A stretch of 64,000 nt of DNA from Paenibacillus sp. GSMTC-2017 (GTDB lineage Bacteria; Bacillota; Bacilli; Paenibacillales; Paenibacillaceae), in NCBI RefSeq assembly GCF_016019935.1, contig NZ_JAECMT010000002.1, positions 434,001 to 498,000 of the forward strand. The letters run 5' to 3'. This document shows, piece after piece, positions 8,301 to 17,457 of this stretch. Both the position numbers and the translations under genes were made by a program. The first letter of the stretch is position 1. Every line of letters begins with the position of its first letter. Below the pieces are notes generated by a model, which saw only the letters and a program-made list of their open reading frames with translations, searched no databases and had not been told where the DNA came from.

Positions 8301-9191
8301 TTAAGCTCTGGGGTGAGCACTAGTGTAGGCTTCTTTCATTCTTGTTTTAGTCACTTGTGTATACTTTAATGTCGTCGCAATATCGGAATGACCTAACAAT
8401 TCCTGTACCGTTCGAATATCTGCTCCATTATCGAGGAGATGAGTCGCTACAGAATGTCTAAGCGTGTGAGGTGTAATCTCCTCGTTAAGTTTAGCTTCTT
8501 TTGCATACTTTTTAATCATTTTCCAAAATCCTTGTCTCGTCATCCTTGTTCCCAAATGATTGAGAAACAATGCGGAGTCAGGCTCACGCCCAGTAACTAG
8601 ATGTTCTCTGCCAGCATCCAAATAGGACGTTAGCGCAGCACTAGCATGACTACCGATTGGTATGACTCGCTCTTTCATACTTATGCCTACACATTGGATA
8701 TAACCTAGCGAGAGGTGTAAATGTTCCGTATTAAGCGATACAAGCTCAGTTACTCGAATGCCTGTCGCATATAGTAGCTCCAACATTGCTTTATCTCGTT
8801 TACCTGTTGCACTTACCGTGCAAGGTGTATCGAGCAACGTACTCGTTGTAGCAACAGTGAGCACTAGCGGTGGTTTTTTCTCCTGCTTTGGCGCTTCCAT
8901 ATGAATGGTAGGATCTTGTACGATTATGCCTCTCAAAGCTAAGTAATGAAAGAATGCTCTTACCGATACAATGTGCCGAGATATAGTAGCTGCCTTTCGT
9001 CCTTGCTCCTTGAGCAAAACCATATATTTGGAGAGATGATGTCTTTGTACCGTTGCCCATTCCGATATCCCTTGATCTTCAGCATAACCAACAAAGCTTA
9101 CTAAATCTCTTTCATAAGAAGCCAGTGAATTTGCAGAAAGTCGTTTCTCCATCTGCAAATGCGAAATATAAAGATTCAATTGAGCTTTCAT
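8301..9191 (-). CDS. xerD: Site-specific tyrosine recombinase XerD
   Basis: 296 residues. Resolves chromosome dimers at dif with its partner XerC. An N-terminal SAM-like core-binding domain (KRLSANSLASYERDL) is followed by the catalytic domain with the nucleophile and helper residues: Arg in ATGIRVTELV, HTLRHSVATHLL, LGHSDIATT and Tyr in LKYTQV. It starts at the ATG at 9191 after AAAGGGAG. Position between yqzK and deoB matches B. subtilis ripX, which favours XerD over XerC. Confidence 0.95.
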   Translation of the reverse strand: MKAQLNLYISHLQMEKRLSANSLASYERDLVSFVGYAEDQGISEWATVQRHHLSKYMVLLKEQGRKAATISRHIVSVRAFFHYLALRGIIVQDPTIHMEAPKQEKKPPLVLTVATTSTLLDTPCTVSATGKRDKAMLELLYATGIRVTELVSLNTEHLHLSLGYIQCVGISMKERVIPIGSHASAALTSYLDAGREHLVTGREPDSALFLNHLGTRMTRQGFWKMIKKYAKEAKLNEEITPHTLRHSVATHLLDNGADIRTVQELLGHSDIATTLKYTQVTKTRMKEAYTSAHPRA

Positions 9192-9305
9192 TATAACTCC
9201 CTTTCGCAGATGTCGCCATAATGACTGACTGTTCCTCAGAAGATTTCAACATTCGACATGCAAAATCCTTCTTTTTTCAATTGACACTTGTTGGTTGCTA
9301 ATTTG

Positions 9306-9539
9306 CTATTCACCATACCAATAAAACCATCGAAGTCGATCAGCAGTATTACCTTGCTCTGGAGATTTCGGATCAGTGACAAACACTTTCACCGCATCCC
9401 CTTTCGGCTTCTGGTAAGGATGAATCGGAGATATAACTTCAACAAGAAATCGATATCCACCAGCCGCAAAAAAGAGTAGTATGATGAACACGATAATAAA
9501 CAACAGTCGGTTCAACCAGCCCTGCAACGAAAACACCAT
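9306..9539 (-). CDS. yqzK: YqzK/DUF4227 family small membrane protein
   Basis: 77 residues: one hydrophobic helix (residues about 10-30) and a short tail ending ADRLRWFYWYGE, which is the recognisable DUF4227 end. The function is unknown. The ATG at 9539 follows GGGGGAGG. In B. subtilis the same small gene lies between fur and xerD; here ald has come between it and fur. Confidence 0.8.
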   Translation of the reverse strand: MVFSLQGWLNRLLFIIVFIILLFFAAGGYRFLVEVISPIHPYQKPKGDAVKVFVTDPKSPEQGNTADRLRWFYWYGE

Positions 9540-9643
9540 TCATACCATCCTCCCCCTAATATGGACAACCTACAGTCTCTGTCCCTATCACCATATGAAG
9601 GAGAACATTTGAATATGATTAGAAGTGGTCATCACCTATTTTT

Positions 9644-10786
9644 TCAAGGCAATAGCTGATCATATGAAATACTGTTAAGCCCGTCTTCTATTGGTGTATA
9701 CGCTAGACCAATTGCTTTCGCCACTTGTTCATTTGTAATCAAACCTTTATGTGTGTTCACACCTTTGCGAAGTGGTAAACTCGATCTTAGTGCTTCCAAT
9801 CCACCATTTGCTAGTTCCATCGCGTAAGAAATCGTTACATTCGTTAGGGCAAATGTAGATGTTCTTGGCACTGCACCAGGAATGTTTGCGACAGCATAAT
9901 GCAAAACACCATGTTTAATATAAACAGGGTCTTTATGAGTTGTAGGACGATCTACAGTTGCAATTGATCCACCTTGATCTACAGCAACATCAACGATTAC
10001 TGAGCCCTTTCTCATCCGTTCTACCATTGGCTCTGTTACAAGATGCGGGGCTTTGGCTCCTGGAATGAGTACAGCACCAATAACTAAATCTGCATGACTA
10101 ACAGCTTCCGCAATATGATAAGGACTCGACATAAGTGTTCGTATGCGACCGCCAAACACCTCATCCAAATATCGCATTCTGTCCGCACTCTTCTCAATGA
10201 TAACGACATTAGCACCAAGACCAAGCGCCATCCTAGCTGCATTGGTACCAACGATACCTCCACCTATAATAACCACATCAGCTGGAGGCACACCAGGAAC
10301 ACCACCAAGCAGAACTCCCCTTCCGCCATTAAAAGCTTCCAGAAATTGAGCCCCAACCTGAACAGCCATTCTCCCTGCAACTTCGCTCATTGGGGTCAGT
10401 AGTGGTAAGCTGCCATTATCCAATTGTATCGTTTCATAAGCGATAGCAGTCACACCTTTATCAACAAGCGCTCTAGTTAGCTCATGTGCAGCCGCAAGAT
10501 GAAGATACGTAAATAAGAGAAGTCCGTTTCGAAAATATTGAAATTCTTCTTGAAGTGGTTCTTTCACCTTCATAATCATATCCGCTTTAGCCCAAACTTC
10601 CGAAGCTTCAGTTAATATCGAAGCACCTTCTCGAATAAAATCTCCATCCTCAAATCCGCTTCCTTCACCAGCTCCAGTTTCGATAATTACTGTATGACCT
10701 GCCGCAGTTAACATCGTTACTCCAGCAGGCGTTAGTGCCACTCTATATTCACTTTGTTTGATTTCTTTAGGCACACCAATGATCAT
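9644..10786 (-). CDS. ald: Alanine dehydrogenase
   Basis: 380 residues. NAD-dependent oxidative deamination of L-alanine to pyruvate and ammonia, used for alanine breakdown and for energy in sporulation. The N-terminal signature [22 protein letters not shown], the substrate-site [11 protein letters not shown], the dinucleotide-binding [14 protein letters not shown] and the [16 protein letters not shown] motif are all clear. The ATG at 10786 follows GGAGGG. It is transcribed after fur, but a candidate fur terminator and a 150-base gap suggest its own promoter. Confidence 0.96.
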   Translation of the reverse strand: MIIGVPKEIKQSEYRVALTPAGVTMLTAAGHTVIIETGAGEGSGFEDGDFIREGASILTEASEVWAKADMIMKVKEPLQEEFQYFRNGLLLFTYLHLAAAHELTRALVDKGVTAIAYETIQLDNGSLPLLTPMSEVAGRMAVQVGAQFLEAFNGGRGVLLGGVPGVPPADVVIIGGGIVGTNAARMALGLGANVVIIEKSADRMRYLDEVFGGRIRTLMSSPYHIAEAVSHADLVIGAVLIPGAKAPHLVTEPMVERMRKGSVIVDVAVDQGGSIATVDRPTTHKDPVYIKHGVLHYAVANIPGAVPRTSTFALTNVTISYAMELANGGLEALRSSLPLRKGVNTHKGLITNEQVAKAIGLAYTPIEDGLNSISYDQLLP

Positions 10787-10903
10787 GAAGTTACCCTCCT
10801 ATTTTGATCTTCTCAGCGATACCATTTCCAGCATTGGCCTAAAATATGTGTATGCGCACCGAATCGAATAGGAGACTTTACATTAATTTACTTATAAATG
10901 CCA

Positions 10904-10943
10904 AAACGGCTTGCTCTCCATAAAATGGATTGCACAGCCGTTT
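10904..10943 (-). terminator. Probable terminator of fur
   Basis: AAACGGC...GCCGTTT arms enclose a second CTCCAT/ATGGAT hairpin, with a short TTTT after it on the minus strand. It overlaps the fur stop codon. Confidence 0.5.
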
Positions 10944-11403
10944 AATTTGAAGGTGGATTTTCATTTTTCTCTCTGCAGCGGCGACAAACGCCTTGGAAAT
11001 CTAATCGATGATCTACGACAAAAAATCCGTATTCGAGCTCAAGACGTTCCTCTAACGGAAGGAGCCAATCATCCTTAATCTCATCCATTGTACCGCATTG
11101 AACACAAATAAGGTGGTGATGATGATGTTTATTGCTATCCGTACGTAAATCGTATCTCGCTACTCCATCTCCGAAATTAAGTTTCTCAACAACATGCATC
11201 TCGCTCAATAGCTCTAATGTACGATATACCGTTGCCAAACCAATTTCTGGAGCTTTATCCTTTACGAGCATAAAAACATCTTCAGCACTTAAATGGTCTT
11301 CTTCATGTTCTAACAAAACTCTTACTGTTGCTTCTCTCTGCGGGGTCAGCTTGTAGCCCTGCGATTGCAACTGTTGCTTAATCTTATCAATCCGGGCTTC
11401 CAT
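10942..11403 (-). CDS. fur: Fur family metalloregulator, probably ferric uptake regulator
   Basis: 153 residues: winged-helix domain (LTPQREATVRVLLEHEEDHLSAEDV, ATVYRTLELL), then a dimerisation domain with the metal-binding run HHHHHLICVQCG and a second CxxC pair (GVCRRC), the structural zinc site. The frame runs upstream to 11499, but the ATG at 11403 after GGGGGG is the natural start. The position next to spoIIM and yqzK matches B. subtilis fur, which favours Fur over PerR or Zur. Fur represses iron uptake when loaded with Fe(II). Confidence 0.9.
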   Translation of the reverse strand: MEARIDKIKQQLQSQGYKLTPQREATVRVLLEHEEDHLSAEDVFMLVKDKAPEIGLATVYRTLELLSEMHVVEKLNFGDGVARYDLRTDSNKHHHHHLICVQCGTMDEIKDDWLLPLEERLELEYGFFVVDHRLDFQGVCRRCREKNENPPSN

Positions 11404-11495
11404 GATTTCCCCCCTGCTACATGTCTGCGCCTTTAACAGAAAACGTTTCCTTTCATTATAGGGGTTAACCATTAAGAAAGTCAAACAATTTGCCC

Positions 11496-12113
11496 TCAAA
11501 GAATGCCGTTATGGAGCGAAATAAAAGGAGCGGCCCAACTTATTAATGGGGGTGAAATATAAGCTTCAAATAACGATGCCCCTGCAAATATCAGCAACAT
11601 AATAATGGTTGTTGAGGTGAATGATCCCAGCTCCGGCAGAAGTTCTCCTTTTTGCTGAAGCAGTCTATTTTTCACAATATAGGTACCAAACGAAATAGCT
11701 GCTGCACTTGTGATGACAAGAGCGGGAATCGCTATTATATTCTGAGGTGCCACAGCAACTAAAGAAAAAAGGACTCCCTTCCACGCGTATTGTTGTAACA
11801 ATACACCAACCGAAAATCCAATGAGAGTACCTTTAAGAAAGTTCAGTATTAAGATGACAGGGATTCCAACCACCGTAATTCCTAACAACCAAATCAACAT
11901 CAGCCACTTAAAATGGAAAAAGAATCGTTCCCAAAATACATCTACCTCGTTGGAACTAACTCCACCGTCCATAAGCTGTATATATTGTTTCACTTCACCT
12001 GATAACTCCTGTTGTTGTTCAAGAGTCAATGCGTTAACAAGAAGAGCACCAAATATACCTCCTACAACAAAAAGAACAGAAACAAATATATAAAGGTTGT
12101 AATGATATTTCAT
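11496..12113 (-). CDS. spoIIM: Stage II sporulation protein M
   Basis: 205 residues with about five membrane helices. Part of the SpoIID-SpoIIM-SpoIIP machine that drives engulfment from the mother cell. The family core WLLGITVVGIPVILILNFLKGTLIGFSVG is present, with APQNIIAIPALV further on. The frame opens with TTG at 12137, but the ATG at 12113 is preceded by GAGGGGG and gives the usual length. A sigma-E-type promoter lies at 12200-12226. The 3' end overlaps only the upstream extension of the fur frame, not the real fur gene. Confidence 0.93.
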   Translation of the reverse strand: MKYHYNLYIFVSVLFVVGGIFGALLVNALTLEQQQELSGEVKQYIQLMDGGVSSNEVDVFWERFFFHFKWLMLIWLLGITVVGIPVILILNFLKGTLIGFSVGVLLQQYAWKGVLFSLVAVAPQNIIAIPALVITSAAAISFGTYIVKNRLLQQKGELLPELGSFTSTTIIMLLIFAGASLFEAYISPPLISWAAPFISLHNGIL

Positions 12114-12199
12114 AGAAAAAAGCCCCCTCACAAGCAACTTAGAACGAAATAGATCTCAAACCTTCCGAAACGTAATAAGGGAATGGTTGTCCTCTATTC

Positions 12200-12226
12200 A
12201 TCCTATGCTTGCGACGAAGCCGCTAT
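12200..12226 (-). promoter_or_regulatory. Candidate sigma-E promoter for spoIIM
   Basis: Minus strand: GTCATAG with ATA at 12226-12224, then 16 bases, then CATAGGAT. The consensus is ATA-N16/18-CATACANT; two positions of the -10 differ. It fits the mother-cell expression known for spoIIM. Confidence 0.5.
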
Positions 12227-12241
12227 GACGAGTTATAAGAC

Positions 12242-12805
12242 CTACAGCTTACCGCTGAGCAGATACTGCTTCCATGCATACACAGCTACAATCGTTTTGG
12301 CGTCGCTAATACGCCCTTCTGCAATATAAGCGTCCGCTTGCTCGATCGTTATAGCTTCGACAACTATTTCTTCATCGTCATCCAAGCTCTGTACACCACG
12401 CTCTACATCATCCGTAAAGTAGAGGTATGTCTTCTGATTTGAAAATCCTGGTGAAGTATAGAACGAGTTGATTAATGTAAGATTTTTTGCGCGATAACCC
12501 GTTTCCTCTTCTAGTTCCCGACCAGCAGCAACTATAGGATCTTCGTTAGCATCAAGTTTACCCGCAGGAATTTCAATTTGAAACTTATCAATTGCTTTCC
12601 TGAATTGATCGACAACAATGAGTTTCCCATCAAGCAAAGCGATCACTGCCGCCGCACCTGGATGTTTAACGATTTCACGTGAAACCGTACGTCCATCAGC
12701 TAGCGAAACGGTGTCGACTTGCATAGAAAGAAACGTTCCTTGATAGATTGACTCCGTTGCAATCGTTTCTTCGCGCCAAAGCTTATGCTTCGTCTCTTTC
12801 GCCAT
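12242..12805 (-). CDS. nudF: ADP-ribose pyrophosphatase (Nudix hydrolase)
   Basis: 187 residues from the ATG at 12805. Hydrolyses ADP-ribose to AMP and ribose 5-phosphate. The Nudix box runs GKLDANE...RELEEETGY, complete in its catalytic Arg and Glu residues, preceded by REIVKHPGAAAVIAL and VDQFRKAIDKFQIEIPAG and followed by FYTSPGFSNQ, as in B. subtilis NudF. The frame is open to 12883, but the extra residues are not family-like. mciZ diverges from its upstream side. Confidence 0.92.
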   Translation of the reverse strand: MAKETKHKLWREETIATESIYQGTFLSMQVDTVSLADGRTVSREIVKHPGAAAVIALLDGKLIVVDQFRKAIDKFQIEIPAGKLDANEDPIVAAGRELEEETGYRAKNLTLINSFYTSPGFSNQKTYLYFTDDVERGVQSLDDDEEIVVEAITIEQADAYIAEGRISDAKTIVAVYAWKQYLLSGKL

Positions 12806-12845
12806 CAGAAAGTCACACTCCCTTTCTTCCACGCTTTCTATCAGC

Positions 12846-12872
12846 ATAACTTGTCCTGCCCGTGCATACCTA
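12846..12872 (+). promoter_or_regulatory. Candidate sigma-E promoter for mciZ
   Basis: ATA at 12846, then exactly 16 bases, then CATACCTA (consensus ATA-N16/18-CATACANT, six of eight in the -10). The ribosome site AGGAG and mciZ follow. Known MciZ of B. subtilis is made in the mother cell under sigma E. Confidence 0.6.
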
Positions 12873-12902
12873 TTCAGTATCAACGTATAGGAGATGAAGA
12901 CA

Positions 12903-13085
12903 ATGAAACAATATATTGCTCCAAAACATTTGCGAATAGTAGGAAAAGGATGGGAGATCCGTCATCAGCTACGCAAACTAACTGCTGCTAATGACAGATT
13001 GCAATTAGATCATTTTACTAAAGGACTTCCTCCCATTAAAGTGAAGCTCGGTAATTACAATTCCACTACTTCAAGAAATAATTAA
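12903..13085 (+). CDS. mciZ: MciZ-like inhibitor of FtsZ ring formation
   Basis: 60 residues. The N-terminal 35 align with the 40-residue B. subtilis MciZ: here MKQYIAPKHLRIVGKGWEIR, there MKVHRMPKGVVLVGKAWEIR, sharing the VGKxWEIR core. MciZ caps FtsZ filaments in the sporulating mother cell. The ATG at 12903 has AGGAG nine bases upstream; the earlier in-frame ATG at 12894 is too close to it. This copy has about 20 extra polar residues at the C terminus. It is the only plus-strand gene in this stretch, diverges from nudF, and its stop directly abuts that of the peptidase gene. Confidence 0.8.
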   Translation: MKQYIAPKHLRIVGKGWEIRHQLRKLTAANDRLQLDHFTKGLPPIKVKLGNYNSTTSRNN

Positions 13086-14216
13086 TTATTTCGTAGCTGC
13101 TTGTTTAATAATCTCAACTACTAATTGCGTTGTTTTTACAAGATCTTCGACTTTAATCTGTTCCTTCGTTGTGTGGATATACTCATAACCTACAGCTAAA
13201 TTAACCGTTGGCAATCCTAGTCCATTAAAAATGTTAGCGTCGCTTCCACCACCGGAATGGAATGTTCTTGGAGTAGCACCAATTGCAACGATTGCTTTTT
13301 TTGCTAGTTCAACAACAGCATCGCCATCTTTATATTCATAAGCTGGATAAATAACTTCACTATGGAATTCTCCACGAGCCCCATATTCTTTTGCTGTGCT
13401 TTCAACAGCTACGCGCATTGCTTCCAACTGTGCATCTAACTTGTGCTGAACGATACTGCGTGCTTCTGCATCAATCTTCACATAGTCGCACACGATATTC
13501 GTTGCGCCGCCACCCTCAAATCTACCGATGTTCGCTGTCGTTTCAGAATCGATTCGACCAAGTGACATTTTCGCTATCGCTTTTGCAGCCACTTGAATCG
13601 CACTAATTCCGTCTTCAGGATTTACACCAGCATGTGCTGATTTCCCGTACATCTTGATCGTTACTTTTGCTTGCGTAGGTGCAGCAACAGCGATATCACC
13701 GATCGAACCATTCGAGTCCAAGGCATAACCAAACTCCGCTTCCAGCTTCGATGCATCAAGCGCTCTAGCTCCTAGAAGACCTGATTCCTCGCCAACTGTA
13801 ATGACAAATTGGATACGGCCATGAGGGATATTCTGCTCTTTCAATACACGAATAGCTTCGAACATAGCTGATATTCCGGCTTTATCGTCAGCTCCCAAAA
13901 TTGTTGTACCATCGCTGCGGATATAACCATCTTCATCCAATTGCGGTTTAATGCCTTTACCAGGCGTTACAGTGTCCATATGACATGTAAAGAAGATCGT
14001 TGGTACTCCTTCTCCTCCATTACTTGCCTCTAACATTGCAAATAAATTGTTTGCTCCATGCCCTGTTTTTGCTGCCGCGTCGTCCTCACTTAACGTCAAT
14101 CCGAGTGCACCAAACTTTTCTTTCAATACAATACTAATTTGCTCTTCATGTTTTGTTTCGCTATCCACCTGTACAAGCTCCATAAACTCTTGAACTAAAC
14201 GATCTTTTTGTATCAT
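13086..14216 (-). CDS. M20-family peptidase, PepT-like (YqjE type)
   Basis: 376 residues. A di-zinc aminopeptidase of the tripeptidase T/PepT2 group. Metal ligands are visible as CHMDTV, GADDKAG (bridging Asp), VGEESGLLGA and near the C terminus FHSGGGSDANIF. The dimerisation domain lies between (KSAHAGVNPEDG). The ATG at 14216 follows GGAGG, better than the ATG at 14234. The exact substrate is unknown; B. subtilis yqjE is the closest named relative. Confidence 0.88.
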   Translation of the reverse strand: MIQKDRLVQEFMELVQVDSETKHEEQISIVLKEKFGALGLTLSEDDAAAKTGHGANNLFAMLEASNGGEGVPTIFFTCHMDTVTPGKGIKPQLDEDGYIRSDGTTILGADDKAGISAMFEAIRVLKEQNIPHGRIQFVITVGEESGLLGARALDASKLEAEFGYALDSNGSIGDIAVAAPTQAKVTIKMYGKSAHAGVNPEDGISAIQVAAKAIAKMSLGRIDSETTANIGRFEGGGATNIVCDYVKIDAEARSIVQHKLDAQLEAMRVAVESTAKEYGARGEFHSEVIYPAYEYKDGDAVVELAKKAIVAIGATPRTFHSGGGSDANIFNGLGLPTVNLAVGYEYIHTTKEQIKVEDLVKTTQLVVEIIKQAATK

Positions 14217-14299
14217 CCTATTTCCTCCGCCCATTCTTTTGTTTACAATAGAAGTATTGAGTTACCTAATCTGCGTTTATAGAAAGGAGATATTACCGT

Positions 14300-14398
14300 A
14301 TGCGTCAACAAAAAATAATCCGAATTGTAGCCATTGTTGTAGCTGCTGCATTATTAATTACAACCATTTTCGCCGGAATTGGTGCCTTCTTTTTATAG
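14300..14398 (+). CDS. Prli42-like 32-residue membrane peptide
   Basis: Starts MRQQKIIRIVAIVVAAALL and ends GIGAFFL: a short basic N terminus and one membrane helix. It begins at an ATG with AAAGGAG nine bases upstream. Size and layout match the Prli42 family, a membrane anchor for the stressosome in Listeria that is widespread in Bacillota. The assignment rests on this layout and on the lysine/arginine-rich start, so it is tentative. It diverges from the peptidase gene, and its stop ends one base before that of lipB. Confidence 0.6.
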   Translation: MRQQKIIRIVAIVVAAALLITTIFAGIGAFFL

Positions 14399-14399
14399 G

Positions 14400-15095
14400 C
14401 TAATCTACTTTGCAATTAAATTGGTTCAGGAAAAATGGCATTATGCCTTCGGCCGCTTCTTGAACAGTCATAGAACTGCCTGTAAGGTCATTAAAGGACG
14501 TCACGCCGTATTGTTCAATGCCGCATGGAATAATACCACTGAATCCTTCTGATGCTATGCCAGATTTAATATTGAGTGCAAAACCATGGCTCGTAATAAA
14601 GCCTCTTCTCTTGCGGGCTTTATTAAATTTAACACCAATAGCAGCAATTTTTTCATCACCAACCCATACACCTGTATATTCTGGTTTTCTGCCTGCTTCT
14701 ATACCATACTGTGACAGCCAATCGATAATGACTTGCTCCAAACTTCTTAGGTAAGCATGGAGATCGAGTCCAACCGCGTCAAGGTAAAGAAGTGGATAGC
14801 CAACCAGTTGTCCAGGACCGTGATAGGTAATGTCACCGCCTCGATCAATTTCAAACAATGATATCCCCTTTTCACGTAGCTCCGCTTCATCTAGCAGCAA
14901 ATGTTCTGGATGTTTGTCGGAACCCATCGTGTATGTAGGCGGATGCTGAAGAAGGAGCAGCGTCTCAGAACGCTCCTCCGTATCAATTTGTTTGATATAT
15001 GATTTTTGTAAATCCCATGCTTCAGCATAAGGAAGCATGCCAATGTACTCGGATTCTAACCGTCTAGAGTAAGTATTTGCTCCCGCTTCCGTCAT
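14400..15095 (-). CDS. lipB: Octanoyltransferase LipB
   Basis: 231 residues from the ATG at 15095 (AAGGAG ten bases upstream). Moves octanoate from acyl carrier protein to lipoyl domains. RGGDITYHGPGQLVGYP, the catalytic lysine in IGVKFN and the catalytic cysteine in IIPCGI are all present. It lies 16 bases after the E2 gene of the branched-chain dehydrogenase, whose lipoyl domain it would serve. B. subtilis itself uses the unrelated LipM/LipL route, so this LipB is a notable difference. Confidence 0.94.
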   Translation of the reverse strand: MTEAGANTYSRRLESEYIGMLPYAEAWDLQKSYIKQIDTEERSETLLLLQHPPTYTMGSDKHPEHLLLDEAELREKGISLFEIDRGGDITYHGPGQLVGYPLLYLDAVGLDLHAYLRSLEQVIIDWLSQYGIEAGRKPEYTGVWVGDEKIAAIGVKFNKARKRRGFITSHGFALNIKSGIASEGFSGIIPCGIEQYGVTSFNDLTGSSMTVQEAAEGIMPFFLNQFNCKVD

Positions 15096-15111
15096 GATGA
15101 TATCTCCTTCT

Positions 15112-16425
15112 CTAGTACAATTTACTTTCAATTGTATAGCTTTCCATGTTTTCCTTCACACGTTGCAGGAATCTGCCACAGATCACTCCATCTAATATCC
15201 GGTGATCTAATGATAGACATAGATTAGCCATCGATCTAATTGCTATCATATCATTTATGACAACTGGGCGCTTTACAATCGATTCAAATGTTAATATCGC
15301 TGCTTGAGGATGATTGACAATCGGATACGATAGGATAGAACCAAAAGAACCCGTGTTATTTATCGTAAATGTTCCGCCTTGCAAATCAGACAACGTTATT
15401 TTTCCATCACGTGTTTTACGTGCAAGTTCGTCGATTTCCTTAGCAAGTCCAGCGACATTTTTATGATCCGCATTTTTGATAACTGGTGTTATAACGGAAT
15501 CCTCCGTACCTACTGCTAGTGAAATATTAATATCGCGTTTTACGATAATTTTATCACCGGCCCATGATGAGTTCATAATCGGATAATCCTTGATCGCATT
15601 AACGACTGCCTTTAATAAGAAAGCAAGGTAAGTTAGATTAATTCCTTCACGCTTCATAAACTCGTCCTTCAGTTTGTTGCGCAGTACGACCAAATTCGTA
15701 ACATCGACCTCAACTGTCGTCCAAGCATGCGGAATTTCACTAACGCTTCTATGCATGTTTTTAGCAATCGTATTACGCATATGCGTTACATCAATATACG
15801 TTTCGCCTCGTCCTGGACTTTCAGACTCTTTAATTTCTATCTTAGGTAGGCGAGGTGTCTCCGACAAATGGATGCCTGATGATCGCACTTGTGCTCGCGG
15901 ATCTACTGTTGAAACAGGCTGAACCGTATTCGCACTTGTTGATAGATTCGCACCAGATGCAACGTAAGCAAGCACATCTTTACGAGTTATACGGCCTCCT
16001 AGTCCAGTACCAGTTAAATCCGATAGACGAACGTTATGTTCACCAGCTAATTGCTGAACAGCTGGCGAGAATCGATTACGCATAGGTGCATTCTCATCCA
16101 TCTTCATGGCAACGGCTTCATTTGTAGCCACATTAGCTCCGATAGAAGCCGTTCCATTTTCAACCAACTGTTCTTCAGTAGCTTCTGTTTCGATCAAACA
16201 AATCGTTGTACCAACAGGCACATTTTCTCCGTTGCCAACTAAAATCTTCACCAATGTACCAGACACTGTTGATGGTAGCTCAGCGTTTACCTTATCCGTA
16301 AGTATTTCACAAATTGGTTCATAAATATCAACCCAGTCTCCTGGTTGCTTCAACCATTTATCGATCGTAGCGGATACTAATGACTCTGCAAGTTGTGGCA
16401 CTGTAATCTCTGTTAATGTTTTCAT
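15112..16425 (-). CDS. bkdB: Branched-chain 2-oxoacid dehydrogenase E2 (dihydrolipoyl acyltransferase)
   Basis: 437 residues. Carries acyl groups from E1 to CoA. Domains in order: lipoyl domain (lysine in LTDKVNAELPS, near residue 43), a linker, the peripheral E1/E3-binding domain (RFSPAVQQLAGEHNVRLSDL), a second linker, and the catalytic domain ending in the active-site HRILDGV. The start is the ATG at 16425. Products feed CoA primers for iso- and anteiso-fatty acids, the main membrane lipids of these bacteria. Confidence 0.92.
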   Translation of the reverse strand: MKTLTEITVPQLAESLVSATIDKWLKQPGDWVDIYEPICEILTDKVNAELPSTVSGTLVKILVGNGENVPVGTTICLIETEATEEQLVENGTASIGANVATNEAVAMKMDENAPMRNRFSPAVQQLAGEHNVRLSDLTGTGLGGRITRKDVLAYVASGANLSTSANTVQPVSTVDPRAQVRSSGIHLSETPRLPKIEIKESESPGRGETYIDVTHMRNTIAKNMHRSVSEIPHAWTTVEVDVTNLVVLRNKLKDEFMKREGINLTYLAFLLKAVVNAIKDYPIMNSSWAGDKIIVKRDINISLAVGTEDSVITPVIKNADHKNVAGLAKEIDELARKTRDGKITLSDLQGGTFTINNTGSFGSILSYPIVNHPQAAILTFESIVKRPVVINDMIAIRSMANLCLSLDHRILDGVICGRFLQRVKENMESYTIESKLY

Positions 16426-16473
16426 TTCAACCAACTCCCAACTGTCCAAGCTTTTGCAAGCTCTGCGGATAGG

Positions 16474-17457
16474 TTAATATAACGCTAAATTTTTCATCGC
16501 TTCTTTTACTTTGTCTTTGTTTAACAAAAAGAACTTTTCGCCCGGAGGATTGATTGGCATTGCCGGTACATCAGGTCCGCATAAACGCATAATAGGTGCA
16601 TCAAGCTCAAAGAGAAGTTCTTCTGCTATAATTGCAGATACTTCAGCACCAACACCACCTGTTTTGTTATCCTCATGGATAATCAATACTTTACCAGTTT
16701 TACGAACAGACTCCAAAATGGCTTCTTTATCAAGTGGCTGTAACGTACGAAGATCAAGAATATGAGTACTAATTCCTTCTTGTTGCAATTCTTCAGCCGC
16801 TTGTTCAACGAAACGTAGAGGCATGCTATATCCGATAACCGTTATATCATCGCCTTCTCGCAACACATTTGCAACACCAATTGGAACAATATAATCTTCT
16901 TCTGGAACTTCACCATTGACAAGCTTATAACATTTTTTATTTTCGAAATAAATGACTGGATCTGCATCACGTACTGCCGCTTTTAATAATCCTTTAGCAT
17001 CGTACGGTCGATATGGAGCAACAATCTTCAAACCAGGCGTCCCGAAAAATACGGATTCTGTACATTGTGAATGATATAGACCTCCAAACACACCGCCGCC
17101 AATCGGCGCTCTAATGACGACCGGGCAAGTCCAATCGTTATTGGAGCGATAACGAATTTTGGCTGCTTCACTTATAATCTGATTTGTTGCTGGAAACATG
17201 AAATCAGAATATTGCATTTCAGCTATCGGCTTCATTCCGTACATCGCTGCTCCAATGGCTACACCGGCAATTGCAGACTCCGCAAGTGGAGTATCCATAA
17301 CTCTCATTTCACCAAATTGCTCATGCAAACCTTTTGTCGTCGTAAAGACGCCGCCTTTAACGCCAACATCTTCACCAAGAACGAAAACGTCTTCGTCTCG
17401 CTCCATCTCTTCTTTCATAGCTAACCGAATAGCATCGATATAATCCATAACAGCCAT
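16474..17457 (-). CDS. bkdAB: Branched-chain 2-oxoacid dehydrogenase E1 beta
   Basis: 327 residues, the usual length. Transketolase-like fold with FVLGEDVGVKGGVF near the N terminus, DTPLAESAIAGVAIGAA, the central RAPIGGGVFGGLYHSQ and the C-terminal domain LRTLQPLDKEAIL, LIIHEDNKTGGVGAEV. Forms the thiamine-diphosphate E1 heterotetramer with bkdAA. The ATG overlaps the bkdAA stop as TAATG, so the two subunits are translationally coupled. Confidence 0.93.
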   Translation of the reverse strand: MAVMDYIDAIRLAMKEEMERDEDVFVLGEDVGVKGGVFTTTKGLHEQFGEMRVMDTPLAESAIAGVAIGAAMYGMKPIAEMQYSDFMFPATNQIISEAAKIRYRSNNDWTCPVVIRAPIGGGVFGGLYHSQCTESVFFGTPGLKIVAPYRPYDAKGLLKAAVRDADPVIYFENKKCYKLVNGEVPEEDYIVPIGVANVLREGDDITVIGYSMPLRFVEQAAEELQQEGISTHILDLRTLQPLDKEAILESVRKTGKVLIIHEDNKTGGVGAEVSAIIAEELLFELDAPIMRLCGPDVPAMPINPPGEKFFLLNKDKVKEAMKNLALY

